Positions 25,410 through 33,408 of a DNA stretch of 34,299 nucleotides are shown here, piece by piece. This DNA is from Paenibacillus bouchesdurhonensis. Its GTDB lineage: Bacteria; Bacillota; Bacilli; Paenibacillales; Paenibacillaceae. The stretch lies in NCBI RefSeq assembly GCF_900155685.1, contig NZ_LT732547.1:832535-866833 (forward strand), given 5' to 3'. Numbering within the stretch: position 1 is the first letter of the stretch; each line of letters opens with the position of its first letter. Made by a program: the position numbers and the translations under genes. Under the pieces are notes generated by a model, which worked only from the letters and a program-made list of their open reading frames with translations, made no database searches and had not been told where the DNA came from.

Positions 25410-25611
25410 GTCTGTTGACCTGAAGGTGAATGGGGTTCTTCATACTTTGGAGGCAGGAACTATTCAAGATGTGATCGCCTATTTCGGATTGACGGGCAAG
25501 CCGGTAATCGTGGAAGCTGATGGAATGATCCTGACGCCGGAGCAATGGGTTCACACACGTACGGCCACGGGAATGGTCATTGAACTAGTTCATTTTGTAG
25601 GAGGGGGTTAA
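25396..25611 (+). CDS. thiS: Sulfur carrier protein ThiS
   Basis: 71 residues, ubiquitin-like fold, ending in the Gly-Gly tail (FVGGG) that carries sulfur as a thiocarboxylate to ThiG. The ATG at 25396 has AAGGAGG upstream inside the end of thiE; the longer in-frame extension upstream is thiE sequence. The extra terminal Gly (GGG rather than GG) is unusual but has not been tested here. Confidence 0.93.
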   Translation: MEYRESVDLKVNGVLHTLEAGTIQDVIAYFGLTGKPVIVEADGMILTPEQWVHTRTATGMVIELVHFVGGG

Positions 25612-25615
25612 ACGG

Positions 25616-26395
25616 ATGCAAAACGATGCATTACGTATCGGCAATCTATTACTATCCTCGCGCTTTTTTATAGGTACGGGGTTATTTCCAAATCCATTCG
25701 TCCAGCAGGAAGCCATTAAAGCTTCGGGGGCCGAAGTGCTTACTTTCGCGATTCGGAGAATCAATTTGGATGCCGTAGAGGATGACTCTATCCTGCAGCA
25801 TTTACAAAATGAAACCTATCAATATTTACCGAATACATCCGGTGCAAGAACGGCAGAGGAGGCGATTCGCATCGCTCGTCTCGCAAGAGCCTCCGGCCTT
25901 AGCGACTGGATTAAGGTCGAAATTAGTGTGAATGCAAGAACGCTTCTGCCTGATCCGATCGAAACCCTAAAGGCAACGGAGGCGCTTGTCAAGGAGGGAT
26001 TCACCGTCCTTCCCTACATTTCTGACGACCCCGTCATTTGCCGCCGTCTTGAAGAGGCGGGAGCCGCCGCGATTATGCCGGGAGCCGCACCGATTGGCAC
26101 GGGATTAGGTATTTTAAACCCCTATAATCTTGGTCTCATCGTAGAGGAAGCGGGAGTGCCTGTCATCGTTGATGCGGGACTTGGGACGGCCAGCGATGTA
26201 ACGAAGGCTATGGAGCTCGGTGTAGACGGGGTGCTCATGAATACGCCGGTAGCCAAGGCGAAGGATCCCGTGATGATGGCTGCAGCGATGAGGCATGCGA
26301 TTGAAGCCGGGCGGCTTGCTTATCTATCCGGGCGAATTGTCCGGAAGAAATACGCTTCCGCCAGCAGCGGCTTGGAAGAATTTATTTTGAAATGA
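25616..26395 (+). CDS. thiG: Thiazole synthase
   Basis: 259 residues, TIM barrel. Condenses DXP, dehydroglycine and ThiS thiocarboxylate to the thiazole. Motifs: FIGTGLFPN, the Schiff-base Lys in [32 protein letters not shown] and [11 protein letters not shown]. Lies 4 nt after thiS with AGGAGGGGG upstream. Confidence 0.95.
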   Translation: MQNDALRIGNLLLSSRFFIGTGLFPNPFVQQEAIKASGAEVLTFAIRRINLDAVEDDSILQHLQNETYQYLPNTSGARTAEEAIRIARLARASGLSDWIKVEISVNARTLLPDPIETLKATEALVKEGFTVLPYISDDPVICRRLEEAGAAAIMPGAAPIGTGLGILNPYNLGLIVEEAGVPVIVDAGLGTASDVTKAMELGVDGVLMNTPVAKAKDPVMMAAAMRHAIEAGRLAYLSGRIVRKKYASASSGLEEFILK

Positions 26396-26427
26396 TTCAA
26401 TGAGGCTATGAATACGGGAGCGATAGC

Positions 26428-27576
26428 ATGAACCAAAATGTAGTTATTATGGGGGGCGGCATCATCGGCTTATCCTGCGCCTTTGAATTGCAAAAGCGCG
26501 GACATAGGGTAACTCTGCTGGAGATCGGCAGTTGCGGGGGGCAAGCCTCTGGGGCAGCCGCGGGCATGCTTGCTCCTTTCTCGGAAAATCTGGAGGAGCC
26601 AGACCCATATTTCCATTTGTGTCTGGATAGTTTGCGGCTGTATCCAACGTGGCAAGCGGAAGTTAGACAAATTTCTGGACAATCCTTTGAATATAGCCAA
26701 TCCGGCAGTCTCTATGCGGTTTATCATGAGGCGGACATACTTGCTCTGGAGGGGCGGCTGATGTGGCAGAGGGAATACGGTTCTACAGGCGGTATTGTTG
26801 AGGGGGATGCGCTTAGGCGCATTGAGCCTCACCTATCGAACGAAGTAAAGGCAGCGTTATATACTCCAGAGGAGAGCCATATATACGCACCGCATTATGT
26901 ACAGGCTCTAGAGCAGGCCTGCCGGAATTTAGGCGTACGTATTATTGAGCATTTGGAGAGCGTCCAGATTATCGATGGGCACCAAGGACAGCGCGGAGAG
27001 TTGCAGGAGGAAATTACTGTGAAGTCTAAAGATGGGCGTAAATTTCCAGCCGAGCGCTTAGTTATCTGTTCTGGTGCTTGGGCTCAGGAACTATCAGAGA
27101 CATTGAATATCAACTTACCGATTTATCCCATTCGCGGGCAAATATGCGCTTATCGCACTGCTCAGCATACGGTCAAGGGTATGGTGTTCAACAACCAGGG
27201 GTATGTAGTAGCTAAGGATAACGGCACCGTCGTATGCGGGGCATCCGAGGATATTGCCGGATTTGATACCTCGGTAACGGAAAAAGGCATAGAACGGCTG
27301 CGGAAATGGAACAAGCGGCTATTTCCTTTTCTGGAGAGAAAAGTCCCATTTCATAGATGGGCAGGATTACGCCCATCCACGCAGGATGGCCGTCCGCTGC
27401 TGGGGGCGCTCGAAGCTGCTGAACAGATCGTTTTTGCGGCGGGACATTATCGTAACGGGATTTTGCTTAGTCCGATGACGGCCAAAATTGTTGCCGATAC
27501 CATCGAACGCTTCGATTTGCCAAGCTATTATTCGGCATTCGCGCCGGAAAGATTCAATCACATAATGATGCGGTAA
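26428..27576 (+). CDS. thiO: Glycine oxidase ThiO
   Basis: 382-residue FAD oxidase making dehydroglycine from glycine with oxygen, the aerobic route for thiazole. FAD-binding motif VVIMGGGIIGLSCAFEL at the N-terminus; GQASGAAAGMLAPFSE; ICSGAWAQ; C-terminal HRWAGLRPSTQDGRPLLG and FAAGHYRNGILLSP, all typical of ThiO/DAO proteins. No thiF, thiC or thiD is in the window, so these must be elsewhere. Confidence 0.95.
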   Translation: MNQNVVIMGGGIIGLSCAFELQKRGHRVTLLEIGSCGGQASGAAAGMLAPFSENLEEPDPYFHLCLDSLRLYPTWQAEVRQISGQSFEYSQSGSLYAVYHEADILALEGRLMWQREYGSTGGIVEGDALRRIEPHLSNEVKAALYTPEESHIYAPHYVQALEQACRNLGVRIIEHLESVQIIDGHQGQRGELQEEITVKSKDGRKFPAERLVICSGAWAQELSETLNINLPIYPIRGQICAYRTAQHTVKGMVFNNQGYVVAKDNGTVVCGASEDIAGFDTSVTEKGIERLRKWNKRLFPFLERKVPFHRWAGLRPSTQDGRPLLGALEAAEQIVFAAGHYRNGILLSPMTAKIVADTIERFDLPSYYSAFAPERFNHIMMR

Positions 27577-27606
27577 CTCGTAGCAATAAAGCATACCGTT
27601 CATATT

Positions 27607-27653
27607 AACCTCTTCTTGCGGGCGCATCGCCTCGTTCGTAGGAAGAGGTTTTT
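27607..27653 (+). terminator. Terminator of the thi operon
   Basis: AACCTCTTC / GAAGAGGTT stem ending in TTTTT, 30 nt past thiO. Confidence 0.88.
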
Positions 27654-27697
27654 CGCTTTTGGAAATCTTTGCTACTCGGGATTTTTAATATTCATTG

Positions 27698-27745
27698 TTG
27701 ACAACGACAACATTCTGACTTATGATTTATACCCATAGGGGTATA
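27698..27745 (+). promoter_or_regulatory. CstR-controlled promoter of the sulfur cluster
   Basis: Consensus SigA promoter TTGACA (27698-27703), 17-nt spacer, TATGAT (27721-27726), followed directly by a perfect palindrome TATACCC-ATAG-GGGTATA (27728-27745). This matches CsoR/CstR-family operators (ATACCC..GGGTAT). Repressor binding would cover the start of transcription. Confidence 0.88.
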
Positions 27746-27811
27746 CGTATTATGTATTATTGCTGTGCCGGCTTGGAAAGATAGGAATGATTAAGAAACG
27801 GAGGAATCGAA

Positions 27812-28402
27812 ATGTCCGCACCCACTGACCTTCAAGTAGATAAAAGACTGGACTGCAAAGGACTTTCGTGTCCTTTGCCCATAGTTAGAACCAAGAAAGC
27901 AATGGATGAAATGAATCCCGGCCAAGTGATCGAGGTTCAAGCTACAGATCGAGGTTCGCTGGCTGATATTCAAGGTTGGGCGAAAAATACAGGCCATCAA
28001 TATTTGGGAACGATTGAAGAGAAGCAAGTGCTAAAGCATTATCTTCGCAAATCAAGACCAGAAGAAGTAAAGAATGAACAGAAATACTCCTATATTGCTT
28101 CCAACGAAGAATTACAAACCAGAATCGCAGACCAAGACGCTATAACGATTCTTGATGTTCGTGAGCCGGCAGAATATGCCTTCGGACGCATTCCCGGAGC
28201 TCAATCCATTCCACTGGGGGAACTAGAGCAGCGAATGGGCGAATTGAATCCAGACAAGGAAATATATGTGGTATGCCGTACCGGCAGCCGCAGCGATCTG
28301 GCTTGTCAGCTGCTTGCCGACAAAGGGTTCAAGCAGGTGAAGAATGTGACACCGGGGATGGCTGCCTGGAATGGGCCTGTTGAACCGGCGCTGGAGAAGT
28401 GA
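27812..28402 (+). CDS. TusA-rhodanese fusion (YrkF-like)
   Basis: 196 residues. Residues ~10-80: TusA sulfur-carrier domain with the CPLP motif (Cys20) and an extra Cys15. Residues ~95-192: rhodanese with active loop CRTGSR (Cys155-Arg160). A persulfide can pass between the two cysteines within one chain. B. subtilis YrkF has the same layout; S. aureus CstA has an additional rhodanese. First gene of the CstR operon, with GGAGG upstream. Cytosolic. Confidence 0.92.
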   Translation: MSAPTDLQVDKRLDCKGLSCPLPIVRTKKAMDEMNPGQVIEVQATDRGSLADIQGWAKNTGHQYLGTIEEKQVLKHYLRKSRPEEVKNEQKYSYIASNEELQTRIADQDAITILDVREPAEYAFGRIPGAQSIPLGELEQRMGELNPDKEIYVVCRTGSRSDLACQLLADKGFKQVKNVTPGMAAWNGPVEPALEK

Positions 28403-28455
28403 GAGCAAATCATTTTATTTAAAATCAAAAATAACAAATTCATGGAGGTATTATG

Positions 28456-28851
28456 ATGTCAACAAGAGTAGCAATTATTGCAAGCAACGGCGGTTTATTC
28501 GACGCATACAAGGTGTTCAATATCGCCACTGCCTCAGCGGCAACGGAGGCTGAAGTAGCCATCTTCTTCACATTTGAAGGCTTGAACATGATTCATAAGC
28601 AAGGGCACCAACAATTGCCGCTTCCGGCCGGAAAAGAACATTTTGCAGAAGGCTTCAAGAACGCGAATGTTCCTTCTATTCCGGAATTGGTTAGCATGGC
28701 ACAGGAACTGGGTGTGAAACTGATTGCCTGCCAGATGACGATGGACGTCATGAATCTTTCAAAAGAGGATTTCGTGGACGGCATTGAAGTTGGCGGAGCT
28801 GTGACATTCCTTGATTTTGCGAAGGATGCTAACGTATCGTTGTCGTTCTAA
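28456..28851 (+). CDS. DsrE-like sulfur-transfer protein (YrkE-like)
   Basis: 131 residues. DsrE/DsrF-like fold: VAIIASNGGLFDAYKVFNIATASAATEAEVAIFFTFEGL, then VKLIACQMTMDVMNLSKEDF with the single conserved Cys92 as the likely persulfide site. Compared with DsrEFH, the Cys is in the TMD-type context typical of the DsrE-like (PF13686) proteins in persulfide operons. GGAGG sits 7 nt before the ATG at 28456; an ATG at 28453 is closer. Confidence 0.88.
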   Translation: MSTRVAIIASNGGLFDAYKVFNIATASAATEAEVAIFFTFEGLNMIHKQGHQQLPLPAGKEHFAEGFKNANVPSIPELVSMAQELGVKLIACQMTMDVMNLSKEDFVDGIEVGGAVTFLDFAKDANVSLSF

Positions 28852-28896
28852 GCAAGATTATAAATTTAAAACAAATTATTGAGGGGGATAACTCGA

Positions 28897-30048
28897 ATGT
28901 CTGTAACAACTTCACCATTACAAGCGATGTCGGCCGCCGAGTTGACCCGGCGGGTTCTGAACAAGGAGCCTTTATTCATTCTCGATGTCCGCAACGGCAG
29001 CGATGCAGCGGATTGGCAGATTGAAGGAGAGAGCATTGAACTGGTTAATATCCCTTATTTCGATTTGTTGGAGGGGGTAGATGCTGCGCTGGAGCAAATG
29101 CCAGTTGGCAAGGATATTCTCGTCGTATGCGCCAAGGAAGGTTCCTCTAAATTCATTGCTGAGCAGCTTGCCGAAGCAGGGAGGAGCCGTGTCTATTATT
29201 TGGAAGGCGGCATGAAAGCATGGAGCGAGCATTTGGAGCCTGTTCTCATTGGTCAGCTGCACGATGGCGGTTCATTATTTCAATTCGTACGAATCGGTAA
29301 AGGATGTCTGTCCTATATGGTCATTTCGCAAGGTGAAGCGGCGGTAATAGATGCGGTAAGAATGACGGATGTATTCAAGGATTTTGCCGCGGATAAAGGG
29401 GCAACAATCAAGCACACGCTCGATACGCACCTTCATGCCGACCATATATCCGGAGGGCGCAAGCTTGCTGAGCAAGCGGGAGCGACATATTGGCTTCCTC
29501 CGAAGGATGCGGAAGAAGTCACCTTCGATTATGCGAAGCTGGAAGAAGGAAAAGTCATCACCGTTGGGAATAGCAAGATTGAAATTCAGCCGGTATATTC
29601 CCCAGGCCATACGATCGGCAGCACTTCTTTTATTATTGATAACCGTTATTTGCTGACCGGCGATATTCTGTTTGTCGAATCCATCGGTCGTCCCGATTTG
29701 GCCGGAAAAGCAGAGGACTGGGTTGAAGACCTGCATACGACCTTGTACAGCCGATATAAAGACCTGTCGGAAGAATTAATAGTACTTCCTGCGCATTTTG
29801 GAAAAGTAACTGAGCTAGGAACAGGCGGGGAAGTTTCCGCACGGCTGGGGGATCTTTTCAAGAATAATCCTGGCCTGCAAATTACCGCCGAAACTGATTT
29901 TAGAAGGATGGTCAGCGATAATTTACCGCAGCATCCGAACTCCTATCAGGAAATTCGCCAAACGAATATGGGCAAAATACAACCTGATGACGAGCAGCAA
30001 CGAGAGATGGAGATCGGACCAAACCGCTGTGCTGTGCATGATAAATAA
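28897..30048 (+). CDS. Persulfide dioxygenase-type fusion: rhodanese plus metallo-beta-lactamase fold (YrkH-like)
   Basis: 383 residues. Residues ~12-115: rhodanese with active loop CAKEGSS (Cys78). Residues ~125-345: metallo-beta-lactamase fold with HLHADH (His178, His180, Asp182, His183), PGHT (His238), TGD (Asp256) and LPAH (His300). ETHE1-type enzymes use two His and one Asp from these to bind one iron and oxidise persulfide sulfur to sulfite. The C-terminal tail ends [10 protein letters not shown] with a further Cys378. The rhodanese comes first; in S. aureus CstB the order is reversed. GAGGGGG lies 10 nt before the ATG. Confidence 0.92.
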   Translation: MSVTTSPLQAMSAAELTRRVLNKEPLFILDVRNGSDAADWQIEGESIELVNIPYFDLLEGVDAALEQMPVGKDILVVCAKEGSSKFIAEQLAEAGRSRVYYLEGGMKAWSEHLEPVLIGQLHDGGSLFQFVRIGKGCLSYMVISQGEAAVIDAVRMTDVFKDFAADKGATIKHTLDTHLHADHISGGRKLAEQAGATYWLPPKDAEEVTFDYAKLEEGKVITVGNSKIEIQPVYSPGHTIGSTSFIIDNRYLLTGDILFVESIGRPDLAGKAEDWVEDLHTTLYSRYKDLSEELIVLPAHFGKVTELGTGGEVSARLGDLFKNNPGLQITAETDFRRMVSDNLPQHPNSYQEIRQTNMGKIQPDDEQQREMEIGPNRCAVHDK

Positions 30049-30076
30049 TTCATTGATTATAGGAGGAAATGAACAA

Positions 30077-30304
30077 GTGGAAAGCCATAAAAAAGTCGAT
30101 ACAACTGGATTAATGTGCCCGATGCCCATTGTGAAGGCAAAGAAGGCGTTAGACGAACTGCAGCCTGGCGAAATTATGGAGGTCGTCTCCACGGATAAAG
30201 GCTCTCTGAATGATTTTCAAGCATGGGTCAAACAGACGAATCATGAACTGCTTGAGCACTCAGAGCAAGACGGTGTCTACACTTTTCTAGTGAAGAAAAA
30301 TTAA
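30077..30304 (+). CDS. Stand-alone TusA-like sulfur carrier (YrkI-like)
   Basis: 75 residues from the GTG at 30077, 10 nt after AGGAGG; the same length as B. subtilis YrkI. Has GLMCPMPIVKAKKAL with the active Cys14 in CPMP. Passes persulfide sulfur between partners of the cluster. 28 nt after the dioxygenase gene and followed by a strong terminator. Confidence 0.9.
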   Translation: MESHKKVDTTGLMCPMPIVKAKKALDELQPGEIMEVVSTDKGSLNDFQAWVKQTNHELLEHSEQDGVYTFLVKKN

Positions 30305-30309
30305 AAATT

Positions 30310-30348
30310 AAATAAGCGAACACGGGCTGAACCGCTGTTCGCTTATTT
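30310..30348. terminator. Bidirectional terminator
   Basis: Perfect 13-bp inverted repeat AAATAAGCGAACA / TGTTCGCTTATTT. Ends the tusA-like operon on the plus strand; its 3' arm contains the stop codon of the minus-strand mini-gene at 30343-30510. Confidence 0.88.
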
Positions 30349-30510
30349 CAAATCATAGATGATACGCACGCCGAGGCTTGCATAGGTCTCCTCCTTGTAA
30401 TGGCCTTGGGGACAGGATTTCAATACGTGCAGATTGTTGCGCTGAGCTTGCATAGGCTCTTTGCATTGTGGGCAGCAATCGATAAACAAGGTGCGAAACG
30501 CATTTAGCAT
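30343..30510 (-). CDS. 55-aa cysteine-rich mini-protein, antisense within the sulfur cluster
   Basis: ATG at 30508-30510 with GGGTGATC about 8 nt upstream; TAA at 30343-30345. The 55 residues read MLNAFRTLFIDCCPQC... and hold Cys12, Cys13, Cys16 and Cys33, with CCPQC and KSCPQGHY motifs. C-x-x-C plus C-x-x-G-H suggests a metal (zinc) knuckle or a redox/sulfur site. The reading frame fills most of the only gap between the TusA-like gene and the permease gene, and its stop lies in a shared terminator, as expected of a real gene. I do not recognise a family. Confidence 0.6.
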   Translation of the reverse strand: MLNAFRTLFIDCCPQCKEPMQAQRNNLHVLKSCPQGHYKEETYASLGVRIIYDLK

Positions 30511-30634
30511 AAATGATCACCCATTTCTTATAAGTTTACTTGGTATTGATTATAGCTTTATATTTTCGATTCGTACAGATATAAAAGTTGGAATAATACC
30601 AGTTTGCGTAAAAACGGTGGAGAAGGAGGGAGCC

Positions 30635-31429
30635 ATGGATATTCTGTTAATTATCGTCATGTTGGTGCTCGGATTGGTCGGTTCCTTCTTTTCGGGACTG
30701 CTGGGAATCGGCGGAGCGATCGTATCTTTTCCCTTATTGCTCTTCGTCCCATCTGCACTTGGTGTAGCTCATTTCACCGGGCAGGAAGTCTCATCGATTA
30801 GCATGTTCCAAGTGTTCTTTGCCTCACTTGCCGGTGTAATGGCCTATCTCAAAAATGGCAAGAATCAACCGGCTGTGATTCATAAGAAGCTTGTTGTATA
30901 CATGGGCTCCGGGATTTTGTTCGGCAGCCTTGCCGGAGGCCTTGTTTCCGGGTACCTTGACGGTAATGTCATTAACATTATTTATGGGGTTTTGGCCATT
31001 ATCGCGGTTGTCCTGATGCTTATTCCGAGTAAAGCCAAAGAGGATGGGCTGGCGGGTCAGGAAATCACCTTTAATCGAACCTTTGCCGTTGTCATCTCGT
31101 TTTTGGTTGGTATCGTATCGGGGATCGTCGGTGCTGGAGGCGCATTTATTCTTATTCCTGTAATGCTTACGGTCTTGAAAATCCCCACTCGAATTACGAT
31201 TGCAACTTCTTTGGCCATTGTGTTCATCTCCGCGATCGGCGGAGTAGCCGGTAAATTAACTACAGCGGATATCCCTTGGGAAGCGACGCTGTTCACAGTA
31301 ATCGGCAGCCTGATCGGAGCACCGCTCGGCTCATGGCTAAGCGCGAAAATGAATGTTAAATATTTGCGTTATGCCCTTATTATTCTGATCGCTTTGACCG
31401 CTGTTAAGGTTTGGATGTCGATATTATAA
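30635..31429 (+). CDS. TauE/SafE-family sulfur-anion permease (YrkJ-like)
   Basis: 264 residues with eight membrane helices in two related halves: GSFFSGLLGIGGAIVSFPLLLF in the first and GIVSGIVGAGGAFILIPVM in the second, each with the family's G-x-G-G-A motif. Probably exports sulfite or thiosulfate produced by the dioxygenase. AAGGAGGG lies just before the ATG at 30635; the longer upstream frame crosses the antisense mini-gene and is not translated. No CstR palindrome is directly upstream. Confidence 0.92.
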   Translation: MDILLIIVMLVLGLVGSFFSGLLGIGGAIVSFPLLLFVPSALGVAHFTGQEVSSISMFQVFFASLAGVMAYLKNGKNQPAVIHKKLVVYMGSGILFGSLAGGLVSGYLDGNVINIIYGVLAIIAVVLMLIPSKAKEDGLAGQEITFNRTFAVVISFLVGIVSGIVGAGGAFILIPVMLTVLKIPTRITIATSLAIVFISAIGGVAGKLTTADIPWEATLFTVIGSLIGAPLGSWLSAKMNVKYLRYALIILIALTAVKVWMSIL

Positions 31430-31527
31430 ATAAACGGAATAAGCCTATTATTTCATTTCATGAACGTTTTATGGGGTAAAGGTCATAGTGGAGCTGCATT
31501 CGAAGATTGCGTCAGTCCATATTTTTT

Positions 31528-31550
31528 TATAATATACCCTTAGGAGTATA
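31528..31550 (+). promoter_or_regulatory. cstR promoter with second CstR operator
   Basis: TATAAT (31528-31533; -35 candidate TTGCGT at 31507, short 15-nt spacer) followed by TATACCC-TTAG-GAGTATA (31533-31550), one mismatch from a perfect palindrome and nearly the same as the operator at 27728. Implies self-regulation. Confidence 0.82.
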
Positions 31551-31586
31551 GGTTAAGTGAAGTGAAATGAAATGGAGTGATTTCAA

Positions 31587-31853
31587 GTGGAATACAATTA
31601 TAACGATGATTTAAAAAGACGTTTAAGAAGGATAGAAGGACAAGTCCGGGGAGTTCTCCGCTTAATGGATGAAGGTAAATCCTGCAAGGAAGTGGTAAGC
31701 CAATTGTCGGCTGTCCGCAATGCTTCCGACCGGGCTATTGCCCAGATCGTCGCTGAGAATTTGCAGCAGTGCATTCTGGAGGAACAGTCTGCAGGCGGAG
31801 ATACCAGTAAAGTCGTAAAGGAAGCGATCGAGCTGCTGGTCAAGAGCCGCTAA
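31587..31853 (+). CDS. cstR: Persulfide-sensing repressor CstR (CsoR family)
   Basis: 88 residues, all-helical CsoR/RcnR fold: LKRRLRRIEGQVRGVLRLMDEGKSCKEVVSQLSAVRNA. Cys33 and Cys62 are kept, while the position of the copper-binding His of CsoR is Asn58 (ENLQQC). Loss of that His with both Cys kept is the mark of CstR, which forms Cys-Cys di- to tetrasulfide links with persulfides and then leaves DNA. GTG start after GGAGTGA at 6 nt. Confidence 0.93.
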   Translation: MEYNYNDDLKRRLRRIEGQVRGVLRLMDEGKSCKEVVSQLSAVRNASDRAIAQIVAENLQQCILEEQSAGGDTSKVVKEAIELLVKSR

Positions 31854-31902
31854 ACTGGACATCGCTAGGAAAACAGATCATTGATAAGGGAGAGAGTTAA
31901 TA

Positions 31903-32214
31903 ATGGCAGGAAAAGTAGACAAAGAAATTACACCGCAAATGCTATCTGAACGTCTTAAAAAAGGCGAACAGGTCAAGATGCTGGACGTCCGTGAGCCGGA
32001 CGAATGGGCAGAAGGGCATGTGCGCGGAGCTAAGCATATTCCGCTTGGACAAGTCTTGGAGAGATTGAATGAATTGAATGCCGATGAGGAACTGATCGTT
32101 ATATGCCGCAGCGGCAACCGTAGCGGCCTAGCCTGTGAACTGCTGCAGGAAAAAGGCTTCAATGTTGTAAATATGACAGGCGGACTGTTGGCCTGGGAAG
32201 ACGAATTGGTCTAA
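31903..32214 (+). CDS. Single-domain cytosolic rhodanese
   Basis: 103 residues, no signal or membrane segment. Rhodanese fold with VKMLDVREPDEWAEGHVRG and active loop CRSGNR (Cys68-Arg73), ending TGGLLAWEDELV. Transfers sulfane sulfur between persulfides, thiosulfate or carriers. Located 49 nt after cstR with GGGAGAG upstream; likely co-transcribed with cstR. Confidence 0.92.
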   Translation: MAGKVDKEITPQMLSERLKKGEQVKMLDVREPDEWAEGHVRGAKHIPLGQVLERLNELNADEELIVICRSGNRSGLACELLQEKGFNVVNMTGGLLAWEDELV

Positions 32215-32230
32215 CTGGAGGAAAGGAATC

Positions 32231-32587
32231 ATGTGGCTCATTGTTCTAATATTAGCGGGCATAGGATATTTGTCGATCCGCAATTTTCTGCCTGTCAAAG
32301 GGCTAGCCTATGTCGATGCGAGCATTTTGAACGACACCTCAGAGCTGCCGGAAGAGACGAAGATGCTCGATGTCCGGGACGAGGTGTTCTATCGGGAGTG
32401 CCATGTACAAGGGGCGATTAATATTTCCATTGGACGTCTTCCTTTTGTATGGAGAAATGAACTGTCCCCGAGTGAGCCCGTTCTCATTCTCTCTGACAGC
32501 AAAATCAAGAGCAAAAGAGCGGCGCGCCTACTAAAAAGCCGTGGTTTCCGGCAAATTTACGCCGTACGTGGACAATATTGCGCGTAA
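32231..32587 (+). CDS. Membrane-anchored rhodanese-like protein lacking the catalytic Cys
   Basis: 118 residues. N-terminal membrane helix WLIVLILAGIGYLSI (residues 2-16), then a rhodanese-like domain: KMLDVRDEVFYRECHVQGAINISIGRL. At the active loop it reads LILSDSKIKSKRAARLL where its neighbour reads LLYCQSGMRSKNAARIL, so the nucleophilic Cys is replaced and the loop is one residue shorter. Other Cys are at 57 and 117. The scaffold is well kept, so this looks like a non-catalytic partner rather than decay. Begins 16 nt after the rhodanese gene, with GGAGGAAAGG upstream. Confidence 0.85.
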   Translation: MWLIVLILAGIGYLSIRNFLPVKGLAYVDASILNDTSELPEETKMLDVRDEVFYRECHVQGAINISIGRLPFVWRNELSPSEPVLILSDSKIKSKRAARLLKSRGFRQIYAVRGQYCA

Positions 32588-32614
32588 TAAGCAATGAAAG
32601 TGTGGTTAACTATC

Positions 32615-32998
32615 ATGGAGACAAGTACACTTATTAATATATTATTTATATTATTGATTGTTTGGTTTGCATATACTCGCCTGCGGCCAGCACCTGGCCT
32701 GAGATCACTGCGGGAGGAGCAGTTCAGAAATGAGCTGCAGAACTCCGACCAGGTACTGATCGATGTCCGGGAAATCGGCGAGTATAAGAGAGGGCATATT
32801 CCTGGAGCGAAGAATATACCATTATCACAGCTGCAAGGCCGGCTTAGCGAGATTCCGCAAGACAAGGATTTGCTGCTCTACTGCCAGAGCGGAATGCGCA
32901 GCAAGAATGCGGCACGAATCCTCAGCAAGAACGGCTACGGCAAATTAGCTCACCTTACAGGCGGAATCAGCGCTTGGAGAGGCAAAATTACAAAGTAA
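32615..32998 (+). CDS. Membrane-anchored active rhodanese
   Basis: 127 residues from the ATG at 32615 (the in-frame ATG at 32594 is also possible and has no better ribosome site). N-terminal helix INILFILLIVWFAYTRL anchors the protein. Rhodanese domain: VLIDVREIGEYKRGHIPGAKNIPL and active loop CQSGMR, ending GGISAWRGKITK. Its similarity in layout to the inactive neighbour suggests a duplication. Last gene before the terminator at 33097. Confidence 0.9.
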   Translation: METSTLINILFILLIVWFAYTRLRPAPGLRSLREEQFRNELQNSDQVLIDVREIGEYKRGHIPGAKNIPLSQLQGRLSEIPQDKDLLLYCQSGMRSKNAARILSKNGYGKLAHLTGGISAWRGKITK

Positions 32999-33096
32999 AA
33001 TTAGGCATAGTAAAAAATAAAATAAAAATACGAAAAACGAAAAGGATTGTGCAATACGGCCCCAAAAAGAAAGCCAGTCGGAAAAACGCCATGTTT

Positions 33097-33137
33097 GGGA
33101 CTGACCCCATAATGTGAGACAGGGGCAGTCCCTTTTT
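33097..33137 (+). terminator. Rho-independent terminator of the cstR-rhodanese unit
   Basis: GGGACTGACCCC / GGGGCAGTCCC stem (one mismatch) around a 13-nt loop, followed by TTTTT. This type of palindrome also lies at the ends of many Firmicute IS elements, which suits the transposase remnant next to it. Confidence 0.8.
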
Positions 33138-33139
33138 CC

Positions 33140-33408
33140 GTCCAGCTTTTTATGAACATCTGTTCTTTGAAGGAAAGCAGCGAGACGTATACCTGTTACT
33201 TTCAGTAGATTGTGGGCTAGTGCCCAAACGCGCAACCCCAACGCGCAACCCCAACGCGCAACCCCAACCCCACTCCCCCCTTTGTCCAGGCCCCGTAAGG
33301 AAAATCGACGGAACGACCGAATACCTTAATGTGACTCAATACACCCTCCACCCCCACTTTAAACCGGGCATAGACCGCGCGCCGATTTTGCGACATCATC
33401 AGCTGATC
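33140..33408 (-). pseudogene. Remnant of a DDE transposase C-terminus, frameshifted
   Basis: On the minus strand, MMSQNRRAVYARFKVGVEG and VLSHIKVFGRS lead into GLRV, and after the 13-bp repeat array the adjacent frame continues WALAHNLLKVTGIRLAAFL. Taking out 26 bases (two extra repeat copies, 33227-33252) joins the two frames exactly. The ALAHNLLK ending is typical of IS1182/DDE_Tnp_1-like transposases. A stop lies just upstream of the visible part and no N-terminal domain is recognisable, so only a fragment remains. IS family naming is tentative. Confidence 0.6.
33227..33265. repeat. Three tandem copies of a 13-bp unit
   Basis: AACGCGCAACCCC repeated exactly three times (33227-33239, 33240-33252, 33253-33265), followed by a partial copy. 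It lies inside the transposase remnant and explains its frameshift. Confidence 0.95.

Noticed and set aside
30461..30634. N-terminal extension of the TauE permease
   Set aside because: No ribosome site; overlaps the antisense mini-gene; the permease family starts at the membrane helix reached from 30635.
31587..31853. Copper sensor CsoR
   Set aside because: The copper-ligand His is Asn58 and the gene sits in a persulfide cluster, so CstR is the better call.
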